From Azoarcus sp. CIB (GTDB taxonomy: Bacteria; Pseudomonadota; Gammaproteobacteria; Burkholderiales; Rhodocyclaceae): a DNA stretch of 64,000 nt. How positions within the stretch are numbered: position 1 is the stretch's first letter; each line of letters starts with the position of its first letter. Position numbers and translations under genes: made by a program. The stretch lies in contig NZ_CP011072.1 in assembly GCF_001190925.1 (NCBI RefSeq), positions 4,340,001-4,404,000 of the forward strand. Reading direction: 5' to 3'. Positions 18,053-26,934 of the stretch are shown piece after piece. Under the pieces are notes generated by a model. It did not search any database. It was not told the origin of the DNA and saw only the letters and a list, made by a program, of their open reading frames with translations.

Positions 18053-19189
18053 ATGACCCAGACCACGATCCTCACCCGCGAACCCGTCGTCAACCGGAAT
18101 CGCGCGATCACGGCCAACCGGCTCATCGCCCACGCACCGAACATCGGTGCGGTGGTCGAGACGCTGAATGGCCTCGCCGACATCTGGCCCACGCATCACA
18201 CGGTGTTCGTCTGCCTGGGACGGCTCGTTCCGACGCCCGAGCTGATGAACTGGCAGGCGCCTCCCAACGCGATGGTGGAAATTCCGTCGCAGGCGCTCGC
18301 GCACCCGCAGACGCAGGCACTGCTACCGCAGTTGCGCGACGCGGGAGTCAGCATGTGCCTGAGCTGGTTCGCCCCGGGAACGGCCCTGCCGCCCGACGCC
18401 GACTGGCGCTTTGTGCTGATGGACCACCGCCGGCACACCACACCGGCCGGCTCGCCCGGCATTACCCTCGCTTGGGGCCTGCCCAACGTCAATGCCTTCC
18501 AGGAATCCGTACAGGCGGGGTTCGACGGTGCCTCGGGCTGGTTCTTCCTGTATGGCAATCCGGCGGCAAAAGAGCTGTCGCCGGCACACGCGCAGATCGT
18601 GCGGCTCCTCAACCTCGTGCGCAACAATGCCGACATCAAGGAGATCGAGGCGGTGCTGCGCCAGGACGTCGCGGTGTCGTACAAGCTGCTGCGCTACATC
18701 AACTCGGCGGGTTTCGGCCTGAGCTGCGAGATCCAGTCCTTCCGCCACGCGGTGACCATCCTCGGCTACGCCAACCTGAACAAGTGGTTGTCGCTGCTGC
18801 TGGTCAGCGCGAGCCGCGACCCCGGCGCGCCGGCGATGATGCAGACCTCGATCGCACGCGGACGCTTCATGGAGCAGATCGGTGCATCGTTCTTCGACAA
18901 GTCGGAGCTCGACAACCTGTTCATCACCGGCGCGTTCTCGCTGCTGAACACACTGCTGGGCACATCGATGCAGAGCGTGCTCGAGGAGATGCACCTGCCC
19001 TCGGCTATCACCGACGCGCTGCTGTTCGAGCAGGGCCCGTACGCCCCCTTTCTCAAGCTCGCCAGCCTGTGCGAGTCTTTCGACGCGACCGAACTACAGA
19101 AGCAGGCGACCGAGCTGCAGCTCGCGCCCGAGCAGATCAACCGCGCGATCGTCGGCGCGCTGGGCTTCGCCGACAGCCTGCAGTCCTGA
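18053..19189 (+). CDS. HDOD-domain protein with degenerate EAL-like N-terminus
   Basis: A 378-residue protein whose C-terminal half (about 185-375) is an HDOD signalling domain, including RLLNLVRNNADIKEIEAVLRQD and the YKLLRYINSAGF block. The N-terminal half resembles a decayed EAL domain with no EAL or metal residues, as in YuxH-type proteins. HDOD proteins are scaffolds in signalling and motility and have no known catalysis. It starts 4 bp after the reductase gene and ends at a clear terminator (19212-19238). A second, related EAL-like/HDOD gene lies at 36871-38316. Confidence 0.87.
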   Translation: MTQTTILTREPVVNRNRAITANRLIAHAPNIGAVVETLNGLADIWPTHHTVFVCLGRLVPTPELMNWQAPPNAMVEIPSQALAHPQTQALLPQLRDAGVSMCLSWFAPGTALPPDADWRFVLMDHRRHTTPAGSPGITLAWGLPNVNAFQESVQAGFDGASGWFFLYGNPAAKELSPAHAQIVRLLNLVRNNADIKEIEAVLRQDVAVSYKLLRYINSAGFGLSCEIQSFRHAVTILGYANLNKWLSLLLVSASRDPGAPAMMQTSIARGRFMEQIGASFFDKSELDNLFITGAFSLLNTLLGTSMQSVLEEMHLPSAITDALLFEQGPYAPFLKLASLCESFDATELQKQATELQLAPEQINRAIVGALGFADSLQS

Positions 19190-19211
19190 CCGGCCGACAA
19201 CCGGGCAACAG

Positions 19212-19238
19212 AAAGCCAGCCCGCGGGCTGGCTTTTTT
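19212..19238. terminator. Rho-independent bidirectional terminator
   Basis: A fully self-complementary GC-rich stem centred at 19223/19224 carries A-rich sequence on the left and seven T on the right. It lies 22 bp after the HDOD stop (plus strand) and 18 bp after the cytochrome c stop (minus strand), so it can end both convergent transcripts. Confidence 0.88.
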
Positions 19239-19256
19239 TGCACCGACCGAAGCCGA

Positions 19257-19565
19257 TTACTTCTGCGACAGCACCCAGGTAGCCAGGGTCTTGGCTTCTT
19301 CGGCGTTGACCTGCGGGTTGGCCGGCATCGGCATCGTGCCCCAGACACCCGAACCACCCTTCTGGATCTTCTCGGCCAGCTTGGCAACGGCGCCAGCGTC
19401 GCCGGCGTACTTCTTGGCGACTTCCTGGTAGGCCGGGCCGACCAGCTTCTTGTCTACGGCGTGACAGGCGAGGCAGTTCTTGGCCTTGGCGAGGTCAGCG
19501 GAAGCGAAAGCCGGAGCGGCGGAGAGAAGGCCCGCGGCAACCGCGGCAGCAACGAAAACTTTCAT
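19257..19565 (-). CDS. Small periplasmic cytochrome c (c551/c8 type)
   Basis: A 102-residue monohaem cytochrome c. A signal peptide (about 1-21, cut after AFA) is followed by the CLACH haem motif and a distal methionine in GTMPMPAN. Size and fold match the cytochrome c551 electron-carrier family, which donates electrons to terminal or nitrite reductases. The start at 19565 has AAAGGAAAAG just upstream. A poor continuation of the frame to 19697 lacks a signal. It is monocistronic between a terminator and the outer-membrane protein gene. Confidence 0.93.
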   Translation of the reverse strand: MKVFVAAAVAAGLLSAAPAFASADLAKAKNCLACHAVDKKLVGPAYQEVAKKYAGDAGAVAKLAEKIQKGGSGVWGTMPMPANPQVNAEEAKTLATWVLSQK

Positions 19566-19741
19566 GCTCTTTTCCTTTAGATGGTGGTGTGAAACCGGCC
19601 GGATATTAAACCAAGCATCCCCGCCTTGACTACCCGGAAAACGCCTCTTGCACTTTGGCGTCCCGGGTTGCCTCGCCGGATCGTCCGACCCATGCATTTA
19701 ACGCCCCTCCCCGAAGGAGCGTTGACACGAATGCGCGCGCC

Positions 19742-20473
19742 TCAGAACTCCCACGCGCAACCGACATTGGCGATAGTGCGGTCGCTGCCCCGCCCGACCG
19801 CAGCGGACACGGTGAAGCCGTCGACCACTTCGTAGCGCAGGCCGATCTGGCGATCCGGCCGACCATCCTCCGCCCCGAACACTTCGGCACCGAATGTGAG
19901 CCGATCACCGAGCGGCTGCTCGAAGCCGACGCCCCAGGTGTTCGCGACCTCGTTCGCGCCGCTGATGCGCACCCATTCGCGACCGAGGTTGAGGTGCACG
20001 TGCTGACCCGACGCGAAGCCCCAGCTCAGCAAAGCGGTGATGGCGTTTGCCCGGGCGACTTCGTCCGGCTCGCCGCGAAGGTCGACGCGCGCCCTTTCGT
20101 AGTCGTATCTGAGGCCGGCCGACAGGCCCGTCTCGGCCTGCAGCGGCACCCATTTGAGCGCGACGCCGAGGCCGTGCGCCCACAGCGACGGATCGGGATC
20201 ATGATCGCGCACGCGCGAATAACCCAGCTCGACCTTCAGGTTCTCGAGCGGGATATAGGCGATCGAAGCCTCCCCACCCCGCTCCTTGTGATCGCGCACC
20301 CAACCGAATTCGAGCTCTGCGCTGCCCTTCTCGCCCGTAACCGCATCGTCCACGGCCATCGGTCGCTCGGCCAGTGCCGGAGCCGCTACGCAGGCCATGA
20401 TGACCGCAGCACCGATCAGTGCGATTTGCCGCACGCGTGCGTCCCTCGGTCCATTCTTAGGCTCCACCGACAT
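19742..20473 (-). CDS. Putative outer-membrane beta-barrel protein, unknown function
   Basis: A 243-residue protein with a cleavable signal peptide (about 1-36, ending APALA). It is followed by alternating short amphipathic strands and a C-terminal aromatic residue (NVGCAWEF), as expected for a small outer-membrane barrel. I do not recognise a precise family; similar sequences are called hypothetical or transporter. The start at 20473 follows AGGGAGAGGGGG, a strong ribosome binding site. The gene lies 89 bp downstream of queF on the same strand, and no partner suggests a substrate. Confidence 0.72.
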   Translation of the reverse strand: MSVEPKNGPRDARVRQIALIGAAVIMACVAAPALAERPMAVDDAVTGEKGSAELEFGWVRDHKERGGEASIAYIPLENLKVELGYSRVRDHDPDPSLWAHGLGVALKWVPLQAETGLSAGLRYDYERARVDLRGEPDEVARANAITALLSWGFASGQHVHLNLGREWVRISGANEVANTWGVGFEQPLGDRLTFGAEVFGAEDGRPDRQIGLRYEVVDGFTVSAAVGRGSDRTIANVGCAWEF

Positions 20474-20562
20474 CCCCCTCTCCCTTGGGTAAAAAACCTC
20501 AATGCTAGCGCACTCCCGTGATGCAGGAGCATGGCGCAGCCGAAATCCCCGCGAGCAAGAGG

Positions 20563-21414
20563 CTACTGGCGGACCTCGGCGTCGTTGTCCGGCGGCAGGA
20601 AGGAGCCGGTCGAGCGGAAGGGGTTGATGTCGAGCCCGCCGCGGCGCGTGTAGCGCGCCCAGACCGCGAGTTGCCGCGGGCTGCAACGCTGCAGGATGTC
20701 GCAGAAGACGCGCTCGACGCATTGCTCGTGGAACTCGTTGTGCTTGCGGAACGAGACGATGTAACGCAACAGGCCGGCGCGGTCGATCGCCGGCCCGGTA
20801 TAGCGCACGACGACGCAGCCCCAGTCCGGCTGACCGGTGACGAGGCAGTTGGACTTGAGCAGATGCGAGTACAGGGTTTCGCTGACCTCGCTGCCGTCGC
20901 GCGCGGAGGACAGGAAATCCGGGCACGGCTGGTAGGTATCGATGTCGATGTCGAGCTCGTCGAGCGACTCGCCGGGCGGCGGCGCGATCACGCGCACCGG
21001 GCAGGCGCCCAGCGGCTGGATCTCGACGGCGACGACGGCGCCCGCAGCCGCGGAGAGATCGTGCGCGAAGGTCGCCTTGACTGCGTCGATGCTGTCGAAG
21101 CGCGTCTGGTTGCAGGAGTTGAGGTAGAGCTTGAGCGACTTCGACTCGATCAAGCGCGGCGAATCGGCCGGCACGCGGAAGGTCGCGAGCGCGACGACGG
21201 GCTTGCCGCGCGGGTTGAGCCACGACAGCTCGTAGGCGTTCCACAGGTCCTCGCCGACGAAGGGCAGCTTGCCGGCGACGATGCCGATCTCGTCGCGCTT
21301 GATCTGGCGCGCGATCGGGAACAGGAGATCGGGAGAATAGGTGTCGCAGTAGTCGGCGGGCTTGCCCAGCGGCGAGGACTCGGCACCATGCGCAAGGGAA
21401 GCGGAAGGGTTCAT
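20563..21414 (-). CDS. queF: NADPH-dependent 7-cyano-7-deazaguanine reductase
   Basis: A 283-residue two-lobed (E. coli-type, long) QueF that reduces preQ0 to preQ1 in queuosine synthesis. The motif [17 protein letters not shown], which binds NADPH and substrate, is present. The nucleophilic cysteine lies in [12 protein letters not shown]. The C-terminal half also carries the E/H substrate contact [10 protein letters not shown]. The start at 21414 gives the family length; the frame extends upstream without support. It is an isolated gene downstream of the lapE terminator. Confidence 0.96.
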   Translation of the reverse strand: MNPSASLAHGAESSPLGKPADYCDTYSPDLLFPIARQIKRDEIGIVAGKLPFVGEDLWNAYELSWLNPRGKPVVALATFRVPADSPRLIESKSLKLYLNSCNQTRFDSIDAVKATFAHDLSAAAGAVVAVEIQPLGACPVRVIAPPPGESLDELDIDIDTYQPCPDFLSSARDGSEVSETLYSHLLKSNCLVTGQPDWGCVVVRYTGPAIDRAGLLRYIVSFRKHNEFHEQCVERVFCDILQRCSPRQLAVWARYTRRGGLDINPFRSTGSFLPPDNDAEVRQ

Positions 21415-21500
21415 GCGGCGAATTGTACGGGATCGTGCCCGATCGACCGAGGGAGCGGACGGTCGTTCCGGTGCGCCGGATACGTGTGCCGGATACAAAA

Positions 21501-21528
21501 CCGCCGGCCTCCGTGAGGAGGCCGGCGG
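21501..21528 (-). terminator. Terminator of lapE
   Basis: A perfect 12-bp GC-rich stem (21501-21512 with 21517-21528) and a GTGA loop. On the minus strand it is followed by a TTTTG run. It lies 29 bp after the lapE stop codon and ahead of the queF gene. Confidence 0.8.
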
Positions 21529-21557
21529 CAAGGTGACACCTGTCGGCCGTTACCTGC

Positions 21558-23021
21558 TTACTTGCCCGTGGTGCCGGCCGGAGGCACCGAACCCGCGGCC
21601 TTCATCGCTTCCGACAACAGCGCAGCCTTGTCGATGGTCATCGGCACCGGCGAGTCGGGCGGACACATCGTCTCGGGATCGATGCCGGTGCGATCCTGGC
21701 CGAGATCGGCCGGCGTCGGCAGATCCTCGCGGGCGACGCCCAGCGTTCCCATCAACTGCCCCATGCCCGAAAGCGCGCGCGCCTGCGCGATGACCTGATC
21801 GTAACCCGCATTGACGTAGGCGCGCCGCGCCTGGAAGTACTCGTTCTCGGTATCCAGCAGGTCGAGCAGCGTACGCTGTCCGATATCGAACTGGCGACGA
21901 TAGGCTTCGCGGGCCTTTTCGATCGACAGTTGGTGCTGGTCGAGGTAACGCATCTGTTCCTGCAGGCGTTGCACGTCGTTATAGGCGATCGCCAGTGTCT
22001 GACGCAGGTCGCGGCAGGCTTTTTCGCGCAAGTCCTTGGCCTGGTTGCTCAGATCGCCAGCCTGGCGCAGCCGGGCGTCGTCGGCGCCGCCACGGAAGAT
22101 GTTGTAGCTGAGCACCAGCTCGACGACGCCTTCGCGAGAATTCCCGTCGAAGCCGTCGAGGTTGTGGTCGACGGCCTGGCGCGCACGCAAGTCGAGGCGC
22201 GGATGGAAGGCGGCACGGCGGGAGTCGATGAGCGCCTGACTGGCGCGCACGTTCTCGACGGCCGCATTGAGGCCGGGGCTCGTGTTGAAGGCGGTGCGCA
22301 GCGCCTCCTTCGCGGTCGGCGGGATCTGCCCGAGGGCTGTGCCGGCGGGCAGGCCGGGCATGCCCTCCTGCGGCAGCTCGCCGACGATGCGCTGGTAGCG
22401 CGCGCTCACGTCGTGCAGGTTCGACACCTCGGTGAGCAGATTGGATTCGGCCAGAGCCAGACGCCCGGTCGCCTGCTCGAGGTCGACACGGCGGCCGACC
22501 CCGGCGCCGGCACGCTCGGCGATCTGGTCATAGATCTGCTTGTGCTGCACGTAGTTCGCCTGCGCATGCCGGGTGAGCTCGCGATAGCGCATTACGTCGC
22601 CATAGGCGCGCACCGCTTCGAGTGCGGCGCCTTCGGAGGCGTCGACAAGCTCGTAGTAGCGCGTCAGCTTGGCATAGCCGAACCGGGCAACCTCGCTGCG
22701 GGTGAAGAACCCGTCATACACCATCTGGTTGAGCGACAGCGTCAGGTTGCGATGGGTAAAGGTGTCGGTCGACTGCCCGGAACGCCGCAACTCCTCACGG
22801 CCGACACTCGCGACGGCATCCACCTGAGGCAGATAGCCGGCACGTGCGGCCGCTTGGTCTTCGCGGGCGGCACGGAACGCGTTCCATGTTGCCTGCACTT
22901 CGGGATTGGCCACCACGGCCTTGCGCGCCGCATCGCGCAGGGCATCCGGTCCCGCCCCCGTTGCAACGAACGGGAGCGCGGCCAGCAGAGCCATCGCAAT
23001 CACGGATCGACACGTTTTCAT
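21558..23021 (-). CDS. lapE: TolC-family outer-membrane channel of a Lap type I secretion system
   Basis: A 487-residue TolC-like protein with a signal peptide (1-22) and the duplicated outer-membrane efflux domain. Features include the NLTLSLNQMVYDGF and VVELVLSYNIFRGG strand-forming blocks and the long coiled-coil helices (EQATGRLALAESNL, QRTLLDLLDTENEYFQARRAY). It would be the outer-membrane exit for a giant adhesin exported by LapB-LapC. The ATG at 23021 has GGAGAAAAT before it. It diverges from lapG across about 220 bp of less GC-rich sequence that must hold both promoters, and it ends at a strong terminator. The Lap assignment rests on the neighbouring lapG and lapD. Confidence 0.88.
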   Translation of the reverse strand: MKTCRSVIAMALLAALPFVATGAGPDALRDAARKAVVANPEVQATWNAFRAAREDQAAARAGYLPQVDAVASVGREELRRSGQSTDTFTHRNLTLSLNQMVYDGFFTRSEVARFGYAKLTRYYELVDASEGAALEAVRAYGDVMRYRELTRHAQANYVQHKQIYDQIAERAGAGVGRRVDLEQATGRLALAESNLLTEVSNLHDVSARYQRIVGELPQEGMPGLPAGTALGQIPPTAKEALRTAFNTSPGLNAAVENVRASQALIDSRRAAFHPRLDLRARQAVDHNLDGFDGNSREGVVELVLSYNIFRGGADDARLRQAGDLSNQAKDLREKACRDLRQTLAIAYNDVQRLQEQMRYLDQHQLSIEKAREAYRRQFDIGQRTLLDLLDTENEYFQARRAYVNAGYDQVIAQARALSGMGQLMGTLGVAREDLPTPADLGQDRTGIDPETMCPPDSPVPMTIDKAALLSEAMKAAGSVPPAGTTGK

Positions 23022-23242
23022 ATTTTCTCCAGTCAGAGTGACAGCTATGCATATGGAATATACGCGATTCTCTCGCCATCCAGTGCCGCGTCAACTGCAT
23101 AATCAATCTTGTAAGAGAATATTACTGCCCACTACCCCCTGCAGAACGCCAAATACGCAACACTGGCGAGGCGAAAAATGCCGAAAGCGCTTGCAGGACG
23201 AAGCGCCCGACGACGCTGGTGGCCGATAATGCGCATCACACC

Positions 23243-23965
23243 ATGCCCCCCGACGCGATGACAGGAGCCTCTTGCCCGCGCAGACAGCACGCCTTTCCGG
23301 GCGCGTTTTCTGCGGTCGTGTGCAGCCTCGCGGCACTCGCGAGCCTGCTATTCGGCCTGTCGTTCGCGGCACCGGATCTGGATCGCATGCTGCGGCTGGC
23401 GCGCGAACGCTACGGCCCGGAAGCGGGCGAATCCGTCGGCGCCTGGCGCCGGATGCTCGGCGACGCGGCCACCCTCGACGAGCAGGAAAAGCTGCAGCGC
23501 GTAAACACCTTCTTCAATCGCCGCACCGCGTTTGAAGACGACATCGTGATCTGGCAGCAGAAGGATTACTGGGCCACGCCGCTGGAGACGCTCGGACGCA
23601 AGGCCGGCGACTGCGAGGACTTTTCGATCGCCAAGTACATGAGCCTGCGCCTGCTGGGCGTCCCGGCCGACAGGCTGCGCCTGATCTATGTCCGGGCCAC
23701 CATGGGCGCGCCGGGCAGCGGCATATCGCAGGCGCACATGGTGCTCGGCTATTACCCATCGCCCGCGGACGAACCGCTGGTGCTCGACAACCTCATCGGC
23801 GATATCCGCACTGCTGCGCGCCGGCCCGACCTGTTCCCGATCTTCAGCTTCAATGCCGAGGGCCTGTGGGTGAGCGGCGCCAGCAGTTCGTCGGCCGACC
23901 CGACGACGCGCTTGTCACGCTGGCGCAGCGTGCTCGAACGCATGCGCGAGGAGGGCTTGCCATGA
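23243..23965 (+). CDS. lapG: LapG-type periplasmic cysteine protease (BTLCP family)
   Basis: A 240-residue transglutaminase-like cysteine protease that in this system cuts the surface adhesin near its N-terminus and releases the biofilm. The catalytic triad is visible as C124 (KAGDCEDF), H165 (SQAHMVLGY) and D182 (LVLDNL), numbered from 23243. DCED also provides acidic residues of the calcium site known in LapG. A hydrophobic segment (about residues 18-40) is a signal sequence or anchor. The start is uncertain: GTG 23219, ATG 23243 and ATG 23258 are in frame and none has a good ribosome binding site. lapD follows after 37 bp. Confidence 0.9.
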   Translation: MPPDAMTGASCPRRQHAFPGAFSAVVCSLAALASLLFGLSFAAPDLDRMLRLARERYGPEAGESVGAWRRMLGDAATLDEQEKLQRVNTFFNRRTAFEDDIVIWQQKDYWATPLETLGRKAGDCEDFSIAKYMSLRLLGVPADRLRLIYVRATMGAPGSGISQAHMVLGYYPSPADEPLVLDNLIGDIRTAARRPDLFPIFSFNAEGLWVSGASSSSADPTTRLSRWRSVLERMREEGLP

Positions 23966-24002
23966 ATGCCGCCACGGCCAGGATTTCCGGAGAACCATCG
24001 TC

Positions 24003-25919
24003 ATGTCCCTGATCAAGCAGCTTTGGATCGCGATCGCGATCGTGACGCTCATCGCCCTGGGCGGCAGCCTGGTCGTGAGCACGCTGTCCGCCCGCCATTA
24101 CCTGGAGCAGCAACTGCAGGTGAAGAACCTCGACAACGCGACCTCGCTCGCGCTATCGCTGTCGCAAATGCCGAAGGACGCTGTGACCGTGGAGTTGCAG
24201 ATCTCGGCCCAGTTCGACGCAGGCCATTACCGCCTGATCCGGCTGACCAGCCCGACCGGCGAGGTTCTGGCGGAGCGCGAGTATTCCGGCGTCCTCGATG
24301 GAGCGCCCGAGTGGTTCATCCGCCTGATCCCGATCGAGCCGCATGCCGGTGTCGCGCAGGTGCAGGACGGATGGCGCCAGTTCGGCACGCTCACGCTGGA
24401 AAGTCACCAGCGCTACGCCTATGCAGCACTGTGGCAGGGCACGCTGCAGCTGCTGGGATGGTTCGCGCTGGGCGGGGTGCTGACCGGCCTCATCGGCACA
24501 CTGATCATCAGGCACATCACGCGCCCCCTCGGTCGCGTGGTCGAGCAGGCCGAGGCGATCGGCGGGCGCCGCTTCGTGACGACCCCCGAACCCAGCACGC
24601 GTGAGTTCCGCAGCGTCGTGCGCGCGATGAACACCCTGTCGGAGCGCGTCCGCGCGATCCTGGCGGAGGAATCCCGGCGCCTCGAACAACTGCGGCGGCA
24701 GACGCAGCACGACGAGATGACGGGGCTGCTCAATCGCGGCCAGTTCCTGAACCAGCTGGACTCGGCACTTTCCCGCGACGATGCGCACGCGGCCGGTGCC
24801 CTGCTGCTGGCACGCGTGGGCGACCTCGCGGGGCTGAACCAGCGCATCGGCCGCGAGGCAACCGACCGCCTGCTGCGCGACCTCGCGGAGCAGTTTGGCG
24901 GCTTGGCCGCAAGCAACGGGAACTGGGAAGCCGGGCGCATGAATGGCAGCGACTTCGCACTGCTGGCGCCCGGCCGCGAGGATGCGGGCGAGCTCGCGCA
25001 CGAGCTGGCGCGAAAACTCCACGACACGCTGGACGCACACCTGAAGGATGTCCGGGTCGCCCTGCCGGTTGCGGCGACGAACTACGCCGCGGGCCAAACC
25101 CGCTCGCAGGTCCTTGCCCGTGCGGACGGGGCGCTCGCGACGGCCGAACAGGCGGGCGATCGCAGCCTGCGCGTGGAAAGCGGCGGCACCCACGCGCCCT
25201 ACCCCGACCTCCAGGCCTGGCGTGCCGCCTTGCTGTCGGCGATCGAGCGCGACGGCGTGCGTCTGGGCGCCTATCCGGTCGTCGCGAATGACGGGCGCCT
25301 GCTGCACGACGAAGCGCCGATCCGCGTACTGCTCGATGGCGTCTGGCAACCCGCGGGCTTTTTCATGCCGCACGCCGCACGCCTGGGCGTTATGCCGCGC
25401 TTCGACATTGCAGTCGTGCATGCGGCCTTGCGTGCCATCGCGCAAGACGGCAGGGAGCGCGGCATCAACGTGTCGGCCGAATCGCTGCGCGACGCGAACT
25501 TCCGCGGCGAACTGTTCTCCTTGCTGCAAGCGGACCCGGCGACGGCGCAGCGGCTATGGATCGAGGTGCCGGAGTACGGCGCGCTGCGCCACCTCGCCGA
25601 GTTTCGCACGCTATGCGTGGCCTTGCAGCCGCTGGGCTGCCGGGTCGGCATCGAGCACGTGGGGGCGCATTTCGGCGAGCTGGGCGACCTGCACGAGCTG
25701 GGGCTCGACTACGTGAAGATCGACTCGGCAATCGTCCGGGGCATCGACTCCAACGCGGGCAACCAGGCCTTCCTGCGCGGACTGTGCATGATCGCGCACT
25801 CGCTCGGACTGATGACGATTGCGGAAGGCGTAAGTTCGGCGGCGGAACAGCAGGCTTTGCCGGGACTCGGCATCGACGGCATGACGGGACCGGCCGTGCG
25901 CGAAGGGTCGGCGGCGTAG
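24003..25919 (+). CDS. lapD: LapD-type inside-out c-di-GMP receptor
   Basis: A 638-residue inner-membrane receptor. Helix about 7-28 and helix about 150-170 flank a periplasmic LapD/MoxY-N sensor domain. HAMP (about 170-222), a degenerate GGDEF (site reads MNGSDF) and a degenerate EAL domain (LGAYPVV where EAL should be) follow. Loss of both active sites fits a receptor that binds c-di-GMP in its EAL domain and sequesters LapG at the membrane. The ATG at 24003 follows CCGGAGAACC. It is co-directional with lapG and converges on the small gene at 25985. Confidence 0.93.
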   Translation: MSLIKQLWIAIAIVTLIALGGSLVVSTLSARHYLEQQLQVKNLDNATSLALSLSQMPKDAVTVELQISAQFDAGHYRLIRLTSPTGEVLAEREYSGVLDGAPEWFIRLIPIEPHAGVAQVQDGWRQFGTLTLESHQRYAYAALWQGTLQLLGWFALGGVLTGLIGTLIIRHITRPLGRVVEQAEAIGGRRFVTTPEPSTREFRSVVRAMNTLSERVRAILAEESRRLEQLRRQTQHDEMTGLLNRGQFLNQLDSALSRDDAHAAGALLLARVGDLAGLNQRIGREATDRLLRDLAEQFGGLAASNGNWEAGRMNGSDFALLAPGREDAGELAHELARKLHDTLDAHLKDVRVALPVAATNYAAGQTRSQVLARADGALATAEQAGDRSLRVESGGTHAPYPDLQAWRAALLSAIERDGVRLGAYPVVANDGRLLHDEAPIRVLLDGVWQPAGFFMPHAARLGVMPRFDIAVVHAALRAIAQDGRERGINVSAESLRDANFRGELFSLLQADPATAQRLWIEVPEYGALRHLAEFRTLCVALQPLGCRVGIEHVGAHFGELGDLHELGLDYVKIDSAIVRGIDSNAGNQAFLRGLCMIAHSLGLMTIAEGVSSAAEQQALPGLGIDGMTGPAVREGSAA

Positions 25920-25952
25920 CGCAGAGCCTCGGGCACGACGAACGGACGGCGC

Positions 25953-26019
25953 GGCTCAGATCACGCCGTCGTCGTCGAGCAGGCTCAGATCACGCCGTCG
26001 TCGTCGAGCAGGCTCAGAT
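25953..26019. repeat. 29-bp tandem duplication at a gene's 3' end
   Basis: Two perfect 29-bp copies (25953-25981 and 25982-26010) and the first 9 bp of a third (26011-26019). On the minus strand the second copy contains the last codons and stop of the small lap-operon gene; the first copy is a post-stop duplicate. The unit length is not a multiple of three. Confidence 0.9.
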
Positions 26020-26308
26020 GCTGCATCGCCTCGCGCGCGCCGCGGCGCTCCATGAGCTTGTGCTGCGCGGGCACCGGCAGGTCGGTGAAGCGGATCAGCG
26101 AGCGCTCGACGAGGAGCTCGATCAGATCCTCCAGCACGCGCACCAGACCGAGGTCGGTAGCCCCCATCGGGTTCGCGCCTTCGATGATGTCGCGCCCGAA
26201 CCCGAGCAGGTCGGCGTCGTCCGCGCCGGCGGCACTCCAGCCGTCGCCGTCGGCCGGCTCGCGGCTCACGGCGACGATCTTCCCCTGCATGTCTCTTCTT
26301 ATGTACAT
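25985..26308 (-). CDS. Conserved small protein of lap-type clusters (called tryptophan synthase beta-like)
   Basis: A 107-residue cytoplasmic protein beginning MYIRRDMQGKIVAVSREP. It has an acidic middle and a helical tail (LVRVLEDLIELLVERSLIRF, then LPVPAQHKLMERR). Close homologues in Pseudomonas and betaproteobacteria are annotated as tryptophan synthase subunit beta-like, but nothing here resembles the TrpB fold or PLP site, so I treat the function as unknown. The start at 26308 is 2 bp after the luxR stop, making it the last gene of lapB-lapC-luxR. The 3' end is duplicated in tandem. Confidence 0.8.
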   Translation of the reverse strand: MYIRRDMQGKIVAVSREPADGDGWSAAGADDADLLGFGRDIIEGANPMGATDLGLVRVLEDLIELLVERSLIRFTDLPVPAQHKLMERRGAREAMQHLSLLDDDGVI

Positions 26309-26310
26309 CG

Positions 26311-26934
26311 TCAATGCACCGGCAGCGAAACGTCGCGATGTTCGGACAGGCGCAGCACCAGTTGCAGCCGGTCGCGCACCCCGAGCTTCTCGAAGATCGC
26401 GCCCATGTGGGCCTTCACGGTGCGCTCGGTGATGCCGAGCTTCGCGGCGATCTCCTTGTTGCTCAGGCCGTTGACGACCTCGCGGGCCACTTCGGCCTCG
26501 CGGCCCGACAGCAGCGGCTGTTGCGCCTCCGCGTGCGGAGCGAGCGCACGTCCGGCGGCGCCGACGACGCGCGCCATTAGTTCGGGGCCGACCCACAGGC
26601 CACCGTGGCGGACGACCAGCTCGACGTCCCTGAACACGGAAGGGACCGCCAGCGCGTGACAGTAGGCCCGCGCGCCGCGATCCAGGGCGGCGAGCGCCTC
26701 GGCGCTGTCCGGCGTCATGCTGACGACGACGAGGTGACAGCCGGGCAGCGTCGTCACCAGCGTTCCGAGCGTGTCCAGCCAGTTGCCGTGCGCAGCTTCG
26801 ACCCAGACCACGTCACCGGGGCGGGCCGCCGCGGCCAAGGCTGGCTGCTCGTGGCAGACCCCTTCGGGAAACGCGTCCAGCCAACGCGCCGATGGGCGGA
26901 CCGTTTCGGAGCAGAGAAAGATGTTCTGGCTCAT
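26311..26934 (-). CDS. LuxR-family regulator with atypical receiver-like domain
   Basis: A 207-residue protein with a C-terminal LuxR/FixJ helix-turn-helix (about 140-200: LSGREAEVAREVVNGLSNKE, then ITERTVKAHMGAIFEKLGV). The N-terminal domain has a receiver-like layout, but the acidic pair near the N-terminus is missing. The position of the phospho-acceptor aspartate reads VVWVEAAHG, so phosphorylation is unlikely. Its start overlaps the lapC stop by 4 bp, so it is coupled to the secretion genes and may regulate the adhesin locus. That role is inferred from position. Confidence 0.85.
   Translation of the reverse strand: MSQNIFLCSETVRPSARWLDAFPEGVCHEQPALAAAARPGDVVWVEAAHGNWLDTLGTLVTTLPGCHLVVVSMTPDSAEALAALDRGARAYCHALAVPSVFRDVELVVRHGGLWVGPELMARVVGAAGRALAPHAEAQQPLLSGREAEVAREVVNGLSNKEIAAKLGITERTVKAHMGAIFEKLGVRDRLQLVLRLSEHRDVSLPVH

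Noticed and set aside
25953-26019. Possible CRISPR-like repeats
   Set aside because: The copies are directly adjacent without spacers and include a gene's stop codon; it is a simple tandem duplication.
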